Source of the DNA: Bacillota bacterium
Lineage (GTDB): Bacteria > Bacillota > Bacilli > Alicyclobacillales > SLC66
NCBI GenBank assembly: GCA_021828865.1
Contig: JAJZCW010000002.1
Span: 62,001-126,000, forward strand
Reading direction: 5' to 3'
Length of the DNA stretch: 64,000 nucleotides
Position 1 is the first letter of the stretch. Each line of letters starts with the position of its first letter. Below are positions 23,911-33,660 of this stretch, piece by piece. The notes beneath the pieces were generated by a model. That model had not been told where the DNA came from and made no database searches. It was given only the letters and a program-made list of their open reading frames with translations. The translations under genes and the position numbers were made by a program.

Positions 23911-24633
23911 TTATCCGAGCTCAGCTTTCATATCATTAAATAGCAGTTGTCCCGCCAGCGCATGACCTTTCGTATTGGGATGCCAACCATCTGCCATATA
24001 GGGTACATACGTTTGATGATGCGAAGCAATATAGTTTTTCATCTGGTTAAACACATCAAACACATAAACCTGGTTCGCAGGAAAACTCCTAGCGATCGCC
24101 ATTTCCGTGTTGACCATTTGCGCTTCCTGCACCTTGTACTGCGTATAAGAGGCCCTTGTGATTGGTGGGGTCACGACAAATACTTTAGCATGACTCGCGA
24201 GCGCAAGCATAATCTCATTTCTGATTTGTTGTTTATACACAGGCATGGGGGTGTGATTGCTGAGGTCATCCAAAGCGCCCCAAGCAAGCACTACAATTTG
24301 AGGCTTGATGGATTTCAGCCAACCTGCATACTCATTTTCGATTTTTACCACTGTATCGCCGGCTTTTGCCTGATTGATCAAATCAAACGTAGCGTGATTA
24401 TACTGGCTGAACGATGCAAACGCCCGTTTTAAATAACCACCTCCAGTTGGGTCATCCCAACCCTCTGCTACCGACGACCCAATCGACATCACTTTCATGA
24501 CAGCGCCTTTTTTATATGTATCTTTAGGTACTTGATGGTCAGCCGCAGTAAAAAGTCCCTGCAAGCTGTTCCATTTCATCAACACAATCACGATGAGAAG
24601 TACAATCCAAACATAAGTCCAGCGAAATTTCAC
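23911..24633 (-). CDS. SGNH/GDSL-family hydrolase, membrane-anchored
   Basis: A 240-residue protein. N-terminal TM anchor (YVWIVLLIVIVLMKW), then SGNH blocks: block I VMSIGSSVAEGW with Ser in GSSVAEG, Gly in NQAKAGDT (block II), Asn/Asp in LAWGALDDL (block III), and the C-terminal DGWHPNTKGH, with Asp and His of block V. All four catalytic positions are occupied; block III reads GALDD instead of GxND. Likely an extracytoplasmic esterase or lipase. The GTG start has GGAG ten bases upstream. Between it and the acyl-CoA ligase are 28 bases, so they may share a transcript. Confidence 0.75.
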   Translation of the reverse strand: MKFRWTYVWIVLLIVIVLMKWNSLQGLFTAADHQVPKDTYKKGAVMKVMSIGSSVAEGWDDPTGGGYLKRAFASFSQYNHATFDLINQAKAGDTVVKIENEYAGWLKSIKPQIVVLAWGALDDLSNHTPMPVYKQQIRNEIMLALASHAKVFVVTPPITRASYTQYKVQEAQMVNTEMAIARSFPANQVYVFDVFNQMKNYIASHHQTYVPYMADGWHPNTKGHALAGQLLFNDMKAELG

Positions 24634-24661
24634 GTCGCATTCACTCCATCACGTCAGCTTC

Positions 24662-26188
24662 TCACCTAGATCCAAGCGCCAAGACCTCTTCCCGCAGCCG
24701 GTGGCGTTGAACTTTTCCCGTAGGGCCTGCCGGGATGGTTTCTACAAAGTTGAATTCCTCTGGGCATTTGTAGGCGGAGAGAGAATTCCTACAAAGCTCG
24801 TTTAGCACCATCACCAACGCTTCTTTATCCTTCACCCATGGTTCCGGTACCAAATAAGCGACCACGCGCTCTCCGTAAAGTTCATCTGGAAGGCCGATCA
24901 CTGCCACCGATTTGACCTCATCGTGCTGGCTGATCACATCTTCCACTTCCCGGGGGCTGATTTTTTGTCCTGCGCGATTGATCATTTCCTTTTTTCGCCC
25001 TGTGATAAATACATAGCCTTCTTCATCGACATAGCCGAGATCACCGGTGTGAAACCAGCCATTTTGAAAGCTGCCCTTGCCCTCGTCTCCGTATGCGTAA
25101 TGTTTGATCACACTATCACCTTGAATGGCGATTTCCCCTGTCTCTCCCACACTTGCCTGCGAACCATCATCCGCCACAATTTTCAAGTTCACACCGGCTG
25201 GTAAACCAACTGAACCCGCCTTGCGTTTGCCTGGCGGCAACGGATTGACGCAAACCTGGCTGGCTGCCTCCGTTATGCCATAGGATTCGATAATCGGTAC
25301 ACCAAAACGGGATTCAAAGCGTTTGCCAGTCAACATAGGGAGCGGTGCAGAAGCGGACCTAACAAAGCGTAACGAGGCTGGTACTTCGGGCGTATTTTCC
25401 CCTTTGATCAGAATGCCAATCACTGTGGGCACTGCCGACACCCAGGTGACTTGATGCTGGTTTACCGTATTCCAGAAGCGAGAGGCGCTGAATTTTTCCT
25501 CAACGACCAATTTGCCACCCGAGATAATGGTGGATAAGAGTGCTACTACTTGCGCATTGATGTGAAAAAGCGGCAAAAAACAATAACTGATATCAAGCTC
25601 CCCAAGAAGATGCGTTTTGATCACTTGGTCAACGGTGGCGAGCACTTGTTGATGGGATAATTTCACGCCTTTAGGAAGCCCTGTGGTACCTGAAGTAAAA
25701 AGCAGAATGGCGGTTTCTTCTTCACTAGGTTCCTGTTCTGCCGTGATTTCATGGACCACATTCCCTACCGGACTCACCACAAGCTCACTGGCACCAGTCA
25801 CCTTAGCTGGTATCGTCACGATAAACCGCAACATGTTTAATTGCTCACTATCCATCCGATCTACAATTTCTTTGCTGACAAAAGCGCCTGTCACTTGTGC
25901 GCGGGAACCCACCTTCATCAATTCAGGCTTTGGCATATAAGGGTTGACAGGCACCACGGTAGCGCCAAATTGAATGAGTGCTAGATAAATCGCAATAAAA
26001 ATATAGGAATTTTCCTTGGCCAGTAGGATTTTATCGCCAGGTCGCACGCCTTGCTCAGTTAACAAACGCTTTATGCCCAGCACGTCACTATGCAGATTTT
26101 GAATTCCCGTCCATTTCTCATCATAAAAAACGACATTCTCTTCACTGCCAGTTAAATGGGCTTCGATTTTTCGGCTTAGTTCAGACAT
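24662..26188 (-). CDS. Acyl-CoA synthetase (AMP-forming)
   Basis: A 508-residue class-I adenylate-forming ligase. The P-loop-like A3 motif is ILLFTSGTTGLPKGVKLSHQ, A5 is ESYGITEAASQV, A7/A8 are FHTGDLGYVDEEGYVFITGR and MINRAGQKISPREVEDVI, and the catalytic Lys is in AGPTGKVQRHRL (position ~490). It is similar in design to fatty-acyl or aryl-CoA ligases; the substrate is not evident. GGAAGG eight bases before ATG. The neighbouring GDSL hydrolase may supply free acids, an inference from order only. Confidence 0.85.
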   Translation of the reverse strand: MSELSRKIEAHLTGSEENVVFYDEKWTGIQNLHSDVLGIKRLLTEQGVRPGDKILLAKENSYIFIAIYLALIQFGATVVPVNPYMPKPELMKVGSRAQVTGAFVSKEIVDRMDSEQLNMLRFIVTIPAKVTGASELVVSPVGNVVHEITAEQEPSEEETAILLFTSGTTGLPKGVKLSHQQVLATVDQVIKTHLLGELDISYCFLPLFHINAQVVALLSTIISGGKLVVEEKFSASRFWNTVNQHQVTWVSAVPTVIGILIKGENTPEVPASLRFVRSASAPLPMLTGKRFESRFGVPIIESYGITEAASQVCVNPLPPGKRKAGSVGLPAGVNLKIVADDGSQASVGETGEIAIQGDSVIKHYAYGDEGKGSFQNGWFHTGDLGYVDEEGYVFITGRKKEMINRAGQKISPREVEDVISQHDEVKSVAVIGLPDELYGERVVAYLVPEPWVKDKEALVMVLNELCRNSLSAYKCPEEFNFVETIPAGPTGKVQRHRLREEVLALGSR

Positions 26189-26351
26189 GTTGATCGCCTT
26201 CCACTATAGATTCAGTTTCATCCTTATTAATTTGCCAGTGACATCTTAAAATCGCCTTAAAGCTGAGCAAGTTGGCGTGTAAGCTTATTAAGATGTTTTT
26301 AAATATAGCAAGCTATCATGGAGCCATTATCGGAGGAGGTTTGCTTCATCC

Positions 26352-27521
26352 ATGAAAGAACACTTATATGAAATTGACTTGATGCGAGCCTTTATTATCC
26401 TTGGCGTCGTATGTGTGCACAACTTTTCTTTTTATAATACGTTCAATCCCGACATGAGCACTGCAAATGTACTACTTGAGGCAGGATTGACCGCATTGCA
26501 CTTCACCCGGGAATCATTCATGTTCATCACCGGACTAGTCTTGTTTATCACTTATTACCGGAAGCCATTTAAGGCTACCACGTTTTGGAAGAAACGCTTC
26601 TTGTTAATCGCTATCCCTTATATCTTTTTTACGATTGCCTACATCCTGTTTTCGGGAACGTATTTGCATCATTTTTCGTGGTCAGCGCCACACCTGTTCC
26701 TGGTTATTGGCAAAGCACTTCTAACCGGCAATCAGTTCTTCCTGTATTATTTGCTGATTTCCATGCAACTTTATGTGGTCTTTCCGCTGTTCATTATTGC
26801 GATGAAAAAACTAGAGAAGTGGCACATCTGGATTTTCGTCGGCAGCTTTTTTGTTGAGTTATTCCTGATGTGGCTAAACAGCGCCTACCTGCAAAACCTG
26901 AACATCACTCATCTGCCAGTCGTGTTAAAGTGGCTCATCCTCTATCGTGATCGCAATCTCTTGACCTACGAGTTCTGGTTTATCGCTGGCGCCGTGTTTG
27001 CCATCTATTATAATCCGGTAAAGAAATACCTCCTGTCCCATACCCGTATGATCGTTGCCACATTTCTTGTCATGTTGGTCGCACTTTGGATTCATTACGC
27101 GATGGGAAGATATCTGTTGAATCAGGATTATTCCATGTCAGATCTTGTTTTACAGCCATTTATGATCCCTTATAGTCTGGCCACCACCGCAGTCCTTTGG
27201 AGAGTTGGTGTTTGGTGGGCAGACAATCGACACAAGGCAACTCTTCGTTGGTTCAGCGGTTTTGTAAAAATGGTGGCTGCCGCATCCTTTGGCGTGTTCC
27301 TGGTACACCCATTTGCGCTTCACTACGTTGAGGTATTTGTGTATAGTGTTCATCCCCATACGACCTTGCGCATGATTTTACTACCGCTTTCTATTCTCTT
27401 TGTGTACGGGGTATCCATTATGGTGTCCAACTACCTCGGGAAAATACCGCTTGTCAGTTACATCGTCGGACAAAAATCCAAACTACCAAGTCTTCGTTCA
27501 AATTTGTCCAGAAGTGCCTAA
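26352..27521 (+). CDS. Acyltransferase 3 family membrane protein
   Basis: A 389-residue protein with about ten TM segments. The N-terminal IDLMRAFIILGVVCVHNF has the Arg and His of the OafA/YrhL-type acyltransferase 3 family (R-x10-H), followed by FTRESFMFITGLVLFITYY and a conserved FFLYYLLISMQLYVVFP segment. Such proteins acetylate surface polysaccharides or lipids. GGAGGAGG precedes the ATG by about 13 bases. An MFS transporter follows 35 bases later, probably on the same transcript. Confidence 0.82.
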   Translation: MKEHLYEIDLMRAFIILGVVCVHNFSFYNTFNPDMSTANVLLEAGLTALHFTRESFMFITGLVLFITYYRKPFKATTFWKKRFLLIAIPYIFFTIAYILFSGTYLHHFSWSAPHLFLVIGKALLTGNQFFLYYLLISMQLYVVFPLFIIAMKKLEKWHIWIFVGSFFVELFLMWLNSAYLQNLNITHLPVVLKWLILYRDRNLLTYEFWFIAGAVFAIYYNPVKKYLLSHTRMIVATFLVMLVALWIHYAMGRYLLNQDYSMSDLVLQPFMIPYSLATTAVLWRVGVWWADNRHKATLRWFSGFVKMVAAASFGVFLVHPFALHYVEVFVYSVHPHTTLRMILLPLSILFVYGVSIMVSNYLGKIPLVSYIVGQKSKLPSLRSNLSRSA

Positions 27522-27556
27522 TCAGGCTTTGATTAACTATTAGGAGGTTAGATCTC

Positions 27557-28999
27557 ATGCAAATCAATCAGTCCTTGTATGCTGATGAAAATTTGCTCGC
27601 CCGCCTCGATCGCACACCGATCACCAGGACCACCGTTGGCATTATTGCTTTACTTTCCATTGTCTGGCTGGCGGAAGCTTTTGACATTGGCATTGTTGGC
27701 CCTGTCCTCACCGTACTTAAAAACAGTTGGCACCTCACGCAAAACGACATGGGACTTCTTGGCATCGCATCGACAATAGGTGTCGTTGTGGGAATGATTC
27801 CGGCGGGTATTCTTGCCGACCGATTTGGCAGAAGAAACGTGGTGCTTTATGGCATCCTCATTTTTTCTATCATCACCATGGTGGGAGCCCTGACCCATTC
27901 CGTCTGGCAACTTATTCTCGTCCGTCTGTTGGCTGGACTTGGCGAAGGTGCCGTGCTTCCCATGCCATATCTGTTCCTGTCTGAATTTGTTCATAGCAAA
28001 CGACGCGCTGTCAGTATCGGCTATTCGAACGGCATACTAACTGCCGCCTACTTAATTCCCAATTTGGCGTCCTTGTGGGCACTTAGCACTTTTTCGACAG
28101 ACATCGCTTGGAGAGTGCCATTCTATCTTGGCGGCATTCCACTCATCCTACTTATTCCGCTAGCCATTTGGCTCCCTGAATCACCGCGTTACCTTTTGAA
28201 AAAAGGCAGAAGAGATCAAGTACAGCGTTTGGTGGAAAGACTAGAGGATCAAGCCGGATTGCCTCACGACAAGGAACTCATCAATCGCAGAGCGCTCGTC
28301 GTTATTCAAAAAGGCGCTAATACGCTACCTACGACAAAAGTGTTATTAAAAAGCCCATACATTCAGCGTGGTGTCATTGTAGCTGCGCAACTCACGGCAG
28401 CACTTGTTCTCTTTTATATCCTATTGGTATTTGGCCCAACACTGCTCATGTCAAGAGGGTTTGGTTCAGGTAGCGCGATTCTCTTTACCGGACTCATGAT
28501 GGGAATGGCAGGTATCGGTTCGATCGTTCAAGGCTATCTAGCTGATCGGTTTGGACGCAAGCGCTTGCTCACCATCTACTTTCTTCTCGCTGCAATCGGA
28601 GCTGGCATGTTTGGCTTGTTCCAGTCTCCGATACTCGTAGTCATCGCAGGATTTCTCACTTCGTTCTTTGGACTCGGCGTATTCCCCGTCTCCAAACTGA
28701 CGGTGGCAGAACAATATCCTACGAGACTTCGCGGTCAAGGGGTGTATTTCAATGAAATGACCGCCCGGGTACTTAGCGGTATTGTGACCATTTACTTTAT
28801 CCCCTGGTTCTTGAGCCTGTGGGGAAATCAGGTGATTTTTGAAGGCATAGCGATAGCGATTCTCGTGTTAGCTCTTCCTTTTGTCATCTTTGGCCGTGAA
28901 ACAGCCAACATCAGCGTGGAAGAAGCTGGAACGGACCTATCTTTCACAGAAATCGACTCGGCAATGGGCGAAACATTAGGGAACAAAGTCATAACGTAA
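27557..28999 (+). CDS. MFS transporter, metabolite:H+ symporter type
   Basis: A 480-residue, 12-TM MFS protein. The motif between TM2 and TM3 is GILADRFGRRNVV, repeated between TM8 and TM9 as GYLADRFGRKRLL. After TM6 comes PESPRYLLKKGR, as in sugar porters and SV2-like/aromatic acid symporters. AFDIGIVGPV in TM1 is typical of the metabolite:H+ symporter group. Substrate unknown. AGGAGGTTAGATCTC before ATG. Second gene after the acyltransferase; a terminator follows. Confidence 0.85.
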   Translation: MQINQSLYADENLLARLDRTPITRTTVGIIALLSIVWLAEAFDIGIVGPVLTVLKNSWHLTQNDMGLLGIASTIGVVVGMIPAGILADRFGRRNVVLYGILIFSIITMVGALTHSVWQLILVRLLAGLGEGAVLPMPYLFLSEFVHSKRRAVSIGYSNGILTAAYLIPNLASLWALSTFSTDIAWRVPFYLGGIPLILLIPLAIWLPESPRYLLKKGRRDQVQRLVERLEDQAGLPHDKELINRRALVVIQKGANTLPTTKVLLKSPYIQRGVIVAAQLTAALVLFYILLVFGPTLLMSRGFGSGSAILFTGLMMGMAGIGSIVQGYLADRFGRKRLLTIYFLLAAIGAGMFGLFQSPILVVIAGFLTSFFGLGVFPVSKLTVAEQYPTRLRGQGVYFNEMTARVLSGIVTIYFIPWFLSLWGNQVIFEGIAIAILVLALPFVIFGRETANISVEEAGTDLSFTEIDSAMGETLGNKVIT

Positions 29000-29020
29000 T
29001 CTTTGTTGCCGACACTTCAA

Positions 29021-29056
29021 CAGCGCATCCTCTCAGTTGAGAGTGCGCTGTTTTTT
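29021..29056 (+). terminator. Intrinsic terminator after the MFS gene
   Basis: CAGCGCA...CTCTC-AGTT-GAGAG...TGCGCTG, a 12-bp stem with a small bulge, then TTTTTT. Confidence 0.9.
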
Positions 29057-29090
29057 GTTATGTGGTATGTTCATCATGAGGTGAAATGAT

Positions 29091-29768
29091 TTGCGCATCT
29101 TGATTGTGGAAGATGAAGTCAAATTGGCAGAAGCGTTGGTCAGACTGGTTGCTGAAGACCAGATTCAAGCTGATGCTGTATTTGAAGGGGATGAAGGTCT
29201 GCATTTGGCAATGTCGGTCCCATACGATGCAATTGTTCTGGATCGCATGTTGCCGGGAATTGATGGCCTTGATATCGTAAGAAACCTGAGGCAGCAGGGG
29301 ATCACCACACCCATTTTGTTATTAACGGCAAGGGATTCTATCTCGGATCGCGTCGATGGTCTCAATGCAGGCGCTGACGATTACCTGGTCAAACCGTTTG
29401 CCACTGAGGAACTACTGGCTCGTATCCATGCACTCACCCGCAGGCCCACTGAATTTGTCACTGACCACCGCCTTGAATTTGAGGGACTTCATCTTGATGT
29501 ATTGACGCGCACGATTGAGTATGGGGAACAAGACCCTGTCATCATTTCCCCAAAAGAAACGCAAATCCTTGAGATGTTGATTCGCCACTCCGGACAGGTA
29601 CTCACCAGACAACAATTGATTGACCATGTCTGGGGATACGAAACAGATGTACTGGAAGGTGTGCTCGATACCTACGTTCATCACTTGAGAAGGCGTTTGA
29701 ATAGCGTGAATGGTCCATCCATCCAAACCGTTCGCGGAGTCGGCTACACGCTAAAAAAGCCAGAATGA
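29091..29768 (+). CDS. OmpR/PhoB-type response regulator
   Basis: A 225-residue regulator. Receiver domain 1-120: VEDE near the start, phospho-Asp in AIVLDRMLPGIDG (~51), Thr in LLLTARD, Lys in DYLVKPF. A winged-helix DNA-binding domain follows (ISPKETQILEMLIRHSGQVL, DTYVHHLRRRLNS, VRGVGYTLKKP). TTG start with GAGGTG seven bases upstream. Located 34 bases before its cognate kinase. The signal cannot be read from sequence. Confidence 0.93.
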   Translation: MRILIVEDEVKLAEALVRLVAEDQIQADAVFEGDEGLHLAMSVPYDAIVLDRMLPGIDGLDIVRNLRQQGITTPILLLTARDSISDRVDGLNAGADDYLVKPFATEELLARIHALTRRPTEFVTDHRLEFEGLHLDVLTRTIEYGEQDPVIISPKETQILEMLIRHSGQVLTRQQLIDHVWGYETDVLEGVLDTYVHHLRRRLNSVNGPSIQTVRGVGYTLKKPE

Positions 29769-29802
29769 CTCTTACTTTAGCTGTTTAAAGGATGAAATTC
29801 GT

Positions 29803-31086
29803 TTGAAACAAGTCACCCAAAATGACGCGTTTAGCGCCATGCGCATCAAGCTATTTTTAATCATCATTGGAGCGTTGTTTACCATTTGGTTGATCCTTCT
29901 CGGACTTGTATACAGCCTGATGGCAAATGAACTTTTTGGGTTGCTTGATAACGGATTGCAAACATATGCCATTCACACCATTCATTCCCATATGAATAAT
30001 AAGGCGGATATTACTTCGAGCGCCGGTCACGCCTCTTCGTCCGATACGAAGTACAATTATAGTCTTTGGCAACGGGTGCCAGGCAACTCCATTACATACA
30101 GTGTGTTTATTGATGGCAATCCTTTCGTAAGCCCAATGTCCATTTATAAAGTGGCGCAAAATCATCCTGATGGGATTTTTAAGACCATTAACATTCAGGG
30201 TATCCCTTATCGAGCATTTTTTGCCGTCATTCACTTTCAGCGAGGGGATTTTATTATTCGTGTCACAACTTCAGCAGCCCGTACAGACACGACTCTGTCC
30301 AACCTACTATGGACACTCGGAATTGTCGGGTTTTTTGCACTTGGCATCACTATTATGATTGGGCTATGGCTTTCCTCACGAATCCTCAGTCCCTCTATCC
30401 GCGCATGGAAAAGGCAACAGCAATTCGTGGCCGATGCGTCTCACGAACTTCGCACACCACTGGCCATTATCAAAACTAACTTAGAGGTGCTGTTGCGCCA
30501 TCCAGAACATACGATTGAAAGTGAATTGCATTGGCTAGGCAACGCCTATTCGGAAGTACTAAGTACCACCACCCTCATCGAAGACCTATTGACACTAGCC
30601 CGCGCGGATTCGATGGAAATACTGATAGAGCATGAGGAAATAGACCTCTCCGCGCTCATACACGAAGTGGCAGATACCGTCCAACCGCTCGCCGAGGACC
30701 AAGAAAAAGATTTAAAATGGGAAACTCCCGAATTCCCGTGCAAAACGATTGGGGACATCAAGCGTTTGCGACAACTGCTGCTAATCCTTCTTGATAATGC
30801 ACTCAAATACACCAATTCCGGCGCTATCATCTCTGTTACGCTCGGCTGTGATACCAATTTTACACAAATCGCAGTGAAAGACACAGGGATTGGTATACCA
30901 GTTAATCAATTGCCCAAAATATTTGATCGATTCATGAGAGGTGACAGCAGCCGTCATCGGGAAAACCAAGGTAGTGGGTTGGGGTTATCCATCGCCAAAT
31001 GGATTGTGGAAGCGCATGGCGGCAATATTATCGTCAATAGCACCGTGGGAAAGGGCAGTACGTTTACCGTGAAATTGCCTTCATGA
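29803..31086 (+). CDS. Sensor histidine kinase (partner of the OmpR-type regulator)
   Basis: A 427-residue kinase with two TM helices (IKLFLIIIGALFTIWLILLG and LLWTLGIVGFFALGITIMI) flanking an extracytoplasmic domain of about 150 residues. The DHp has ADASHELRTPLAIIKTNLEV with the phospho-His; the N-box is LLILLDNALKYTNSG; G1 is VKDTGIGIP and G2 is GSGLGLSIAKWIVEAHGG. TTG start with AAAGGATG upstream. Its 3' end overlaps menH by 23 bases, tail to tail. Confidence 0.93.
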   Translation: MKQVTQNDAFSAMRIKLFLIIIGALFTIWLILLGLVYSLMANELFGLLDNGLQTYAIHTIHSHMNNKADITSSAGHASSSDTKYNYSLWQRVPGNSITYSVFIDGNPFVSPMSIYKVAQNHPDGIFKTINIQGIPYRAFFAVIHFQRGDFIIRVTTSAARTDTTLSNLLWTLGIVGFFALGITIMIGLWLSSRILSPSIRAWKRQQQFVADASHELRTPLAIIKTNLEVLLRHPEHTIESELHWLGNAYSEVLSTTTLIEDLLTLARADSMEILIEHEEIDLSALIHEVADTVQPLAEDQEKDLKWETPEFPCKTIGDIKRLRQLLLILLDNALKYTNSGAIISVTLGCDTNFTQIAVKDTGIGIPVNQLPKIFDRFMRGDSSRHRENQGSGLGLSIAKWIVEAHGGNIIVNSTVGKGSTFTVKLPS

Positions 31087-31894
31087 ATTGTTCTGTTTCA
31101 CGCCAGAACTCCACAGGTGACTCAAGGTGTACATTATGCCCAACGCCTTGCATGATGGCATGTTGGGCATGAGGGACCGCCCTTTGCATGCTTACTGCTA
31201 TTTTTGTAAATTTCTCATCTAATTCACCTGTGATAAAGAGCACCGGCATCGACAAAGAGGATAACTCATTCCAAAGCGAGGGTTGACTGCCGGTACCCAT
31301 TCCGCGAAGACTACCTGCAAGTCCCCGTGCACGCTGCGACTTTCGTACCGTTTGCTGAAATGTCTTCTCCTCACTTGTCAGTATTTGTTGTGTGAAAAAA
31401 AGTGGGAGACGCCCCCACTCTTCACTGAACTGATCCATTCCCACTTCCAGTATCCGCCTGGCAAGCAGTTCATCTGAGGATCTCCGCATTTCCTGCTCTT
31501 CCTCAGTCAACAAGCCCGGCGATGCGCTTTCAAGAATTAATCCATATACTCGCTGAGGGTGTTGCATAGTATAGGTTAGCGCCGTCCTTCCCCCCATCGA
31601 ATATCCCAGAAAGAAAAAAGAGTTCAGCTTCAGATAAGCGGCAATCGCATCGAGATCAGCCACTTGCCGCTGCATCTGATACCTCTGTGCCAAATCAGGT
31701 GCACTGGTTTGTCCATGCCCCAAAAGATCGATCGCCACCCAGGGCCGATCAATCGCCACTTTACGGGAGAAATGCAGCCAATCTCTCGAATCCCCCGTAA
31801 AGCCGTGCAGGAACACGATGGGTAAGCCAGTGCCTTTTTCTTCATAACGCACCAAAACATCCACATCGCTTAATGGGACGCTAATTTCTTTCAA
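31064..31894 (-). CDS. menH: 2-succinyl-6-hydroxy-2,4-cyclohexadiene-1-carboxylate synthase (MenH)
   Basis: A 276-residue alpha/beta hydrolase. The Ser nucleophile is in LGYSMGGRTALTYT, the oxyanion residues are in LHGFTGDSRDW, and the Asp and His are in ITGELDEKF and GVGHNVHLESP. The last gene of the men operon, so MenH (removal of pyruvate to give SHCHC) fits, though alpha/beta hydrolases near menD can be misassigned. TTG at 31894 with GGAG nine bases upstream overlaps the end of menD by 14 bases; an ATG at 31903 would have no spacing from the ribosome site. Confidence 0.85.
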   Translation of the reverse strand: MKEISVPLSDVDVLVRYEEKGTGLPIVFLHGFTGDSRDWLHFSRKVAIDRPWVAIDLLGHGQTSAPDLAQRYQMQRQVADLDAIAAYLKLNSFFFLGYSMGGRTALTYTMQHPQRVYGLILESASPGLLTEEEQEMRRSSDELLARRILEVGMDQFSEEWGRLPLFFTQQILTSEEKTFQQTVRKSQRARGLAGSLRGMGTGSQPSLWNELSSLSMPVLFITGELDEKFTKIAVSMQRAVPHAQHAIMQGVGHNVHLESPVEFWRETEQFMKAISR

Positions 31895-33647
31895 CCCACT
31901 CATCTCCCAGGCTTTCAAGCACATGCGCACATGCAACAAACAATTGCCTGTGCATCGCGACATTTTCTTCTCGATCAGTCTTCAGTTCAAGCACCTGCAA
32001 TCCTGATCTGTGAATCGCTTGCCCCAATTCCGTTTGAAAGTGCTCCCAACTCGTGATCCGTTGATAACTTCCATTGTAACTTTTGACGATTTCCTCAAAG
32101 TCTAGTCCATGCGATGTGGAGAAATAATCAAACACGTCTTTTTGCGTCGATTGAGGTAAAAAAGAGAAAATGCCCCCACCATCATTTTGAATCAAAATCA
32201 CAATAAGCGGAAGATCGTACAATTTTGCCAGCATAAGTCCATTCAGATCGTGATAAAAAGAAAGGTCGCCAATCACCAGAATGACTGGTGCCTGTACTGC
32301 CGCGCTGACGCCAAAGGCACTTGACACCACGCCATCAATGCCACTCGCGCCACGACTTGCTACTACGCGAACCTTCCGGTCAATAGAGGCAAAAAATGAG
32401 TCCATATCGCGCACGGGCATGCTATTGCCTGCGAAAAGCACGCTTCCTTCCGTCGCGATGTGCTCCAGTTCCATCCACACTCTGCCTTCAAAGAACTCTA
32501 CCATTTTCGGCACTTCTTGCCATAGCACCTTTTGTACGGTCGCTGAAATTTGACTCCAACGCATCGCGTAAGATGAATCCTGCGCGCGCTGCGCCACCTT
32601 TATTAATCTGCCAAACATCGCCACAGGATCTGCTTGCCACACTTCCGTTGCAGTAAAGAACGGATCCTGCCAGGCTCCATTTCCGTTGATGACGACTTGC
32701 CTTACATTCGTAAGACTAGACAGGTATTGTCCCAAGACTTTGGAAGTCGGCACATGCCCAATGCGAATCACTACCTCCGGTTGCAAAGCCTGACGCACCG
32801 GATGTCCTTCAGGATACGACATGACGGCTCGCAAAAAAGCGTCATAATGATCGATCAAAAGTGGTGTGGTTAATCCTGAGGTTCGCAGTTGCGACAAGGG
32901 GTCCGCCAGAACTGGGAATTGCCACGTTTCTGCCAGTTTCAGTACAGGCGCCGCAAGCTCCTCGCGATCCTGTGGGCCGCAGACTATGAGTCCTTTTTTC
33001 ATATATTGCAATGAGGAAGCAAGTGCGGCAACTTCTGCATCTGAAAATTGCAGGGTGCCCACATGAACGACTTGCCGGTTCGACGACTCATTCTCCGCAA
33101 CAGGCGGCGGTAAGAGCGGTTCACGAAAAGGCCAGTTGATATGAACCGGCCCGTGTGGGGAAGCTGTCGTCAGCGAAGCGGCTCGTGTGGCTGTCCATCT
33201 GGCATGACGGAGTAAGACATCCGTATCCTCCGGTACCGGCATCGATATAAATTGTTTGACAAACGTACCATATAGTTGATCCTGATTGATCGTCTGGTTA
33301 CTCCCCACACCATGAAGCTCGGGAGGACGGTCGGCCGTGATCACCAGAAGCGGTACCTCTGATTGAAAGGCTTCTACAACGGCAGGAAAAAAATTGGCAG
33401 TCGCCGTTCCAGAGGTGCACACGAGCACCACAGGTTCATGCCTCGTTCGCGCCATTCCATAGGCAAAAAATCCTGCCGATCGTTCATCAAGCACTGTCCA
33501 CACCTTAAATTTCTCATGCCTAGCAAACGCGATCGTGAGCGGCGTTGAGCGCGACCCTGGCGCCACGCATACCTGACGGACGCCTGCCTGGTAAAGCTCG
33601 TCCACAAACACCTGAACTGCATGCAACCCTGAATTGTAATCCGCCAA
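31881..33647 (-). CDS. menD: SEPHCHC synthase (MenD)
   Basis: A 588-residue ThDP enzyme that joins 2-oxoglutarate and isochorismate. CVAPGSRSTPLTIAF is the MenD hallmark. GSRST, PVHINWPFREPL, and the ThDP/Mg motif GDLSFYHDLNG...QNDGGGIFSFLPQ are present. Length is normal. TTG at 33647 has AGGGAGAGG six bases upstream; an ATG eleven codons earlier overlaps menF and lies upstream of that site. Isochorismate comes from the menF product encoded just upstream. Confidence 0.96.
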   Translation of the reverse strand: MADYNSGLHAVQVFVDELYQAGVRQVCVAPGSRSTPLTIAFARHEKFKVWTVLDERSAGFFAYGMARTRHEPVVLVCTSGTATANFFPAVVEAFQSEVPLLVITADRPPELHGVGSNQTINQDQLYGTFVKQFISMPVPEDTDVLLRHARWTATRAASLTTASPHGPVHINWPFREPLLPPPVAENESSNRQVVHVGTLQFSDAEVAALASSLQYMKKGLIVCGPQDREELAAPVLKLAETWQFPVLADPLSQLRTSGLTTPLLIDHYDAFLRAVMSYPEGHPVRQALQPEVVIRIGHVPTSKVLGQYLSSLTNVRQVVINGNGAWQDPFFTATEVWQADPVAMFGRLIKVAQRAQDSSYAMRWSQISATVQKVLWQEVPKMVEFFEGRVWMELEHIATEGSVLFAGNSMPVRDMDSFFASIDRKVRVVASRGASGIDGVVSSAFGVSAAVQAPVILVIGDLSFYHDLNGLMLAKLYDLPLIVILIQNDGGGIFSFLPQSTQKDVFDYFSTSHGLDFEEIVKSYNGSYQRITSWEHFQTELGQAIHRSGLQVLELKTDREENVAMHRQLFVACAHVLESLGDEWVERN

Positions 33648-33660
33648 TTCAATCCTCTCC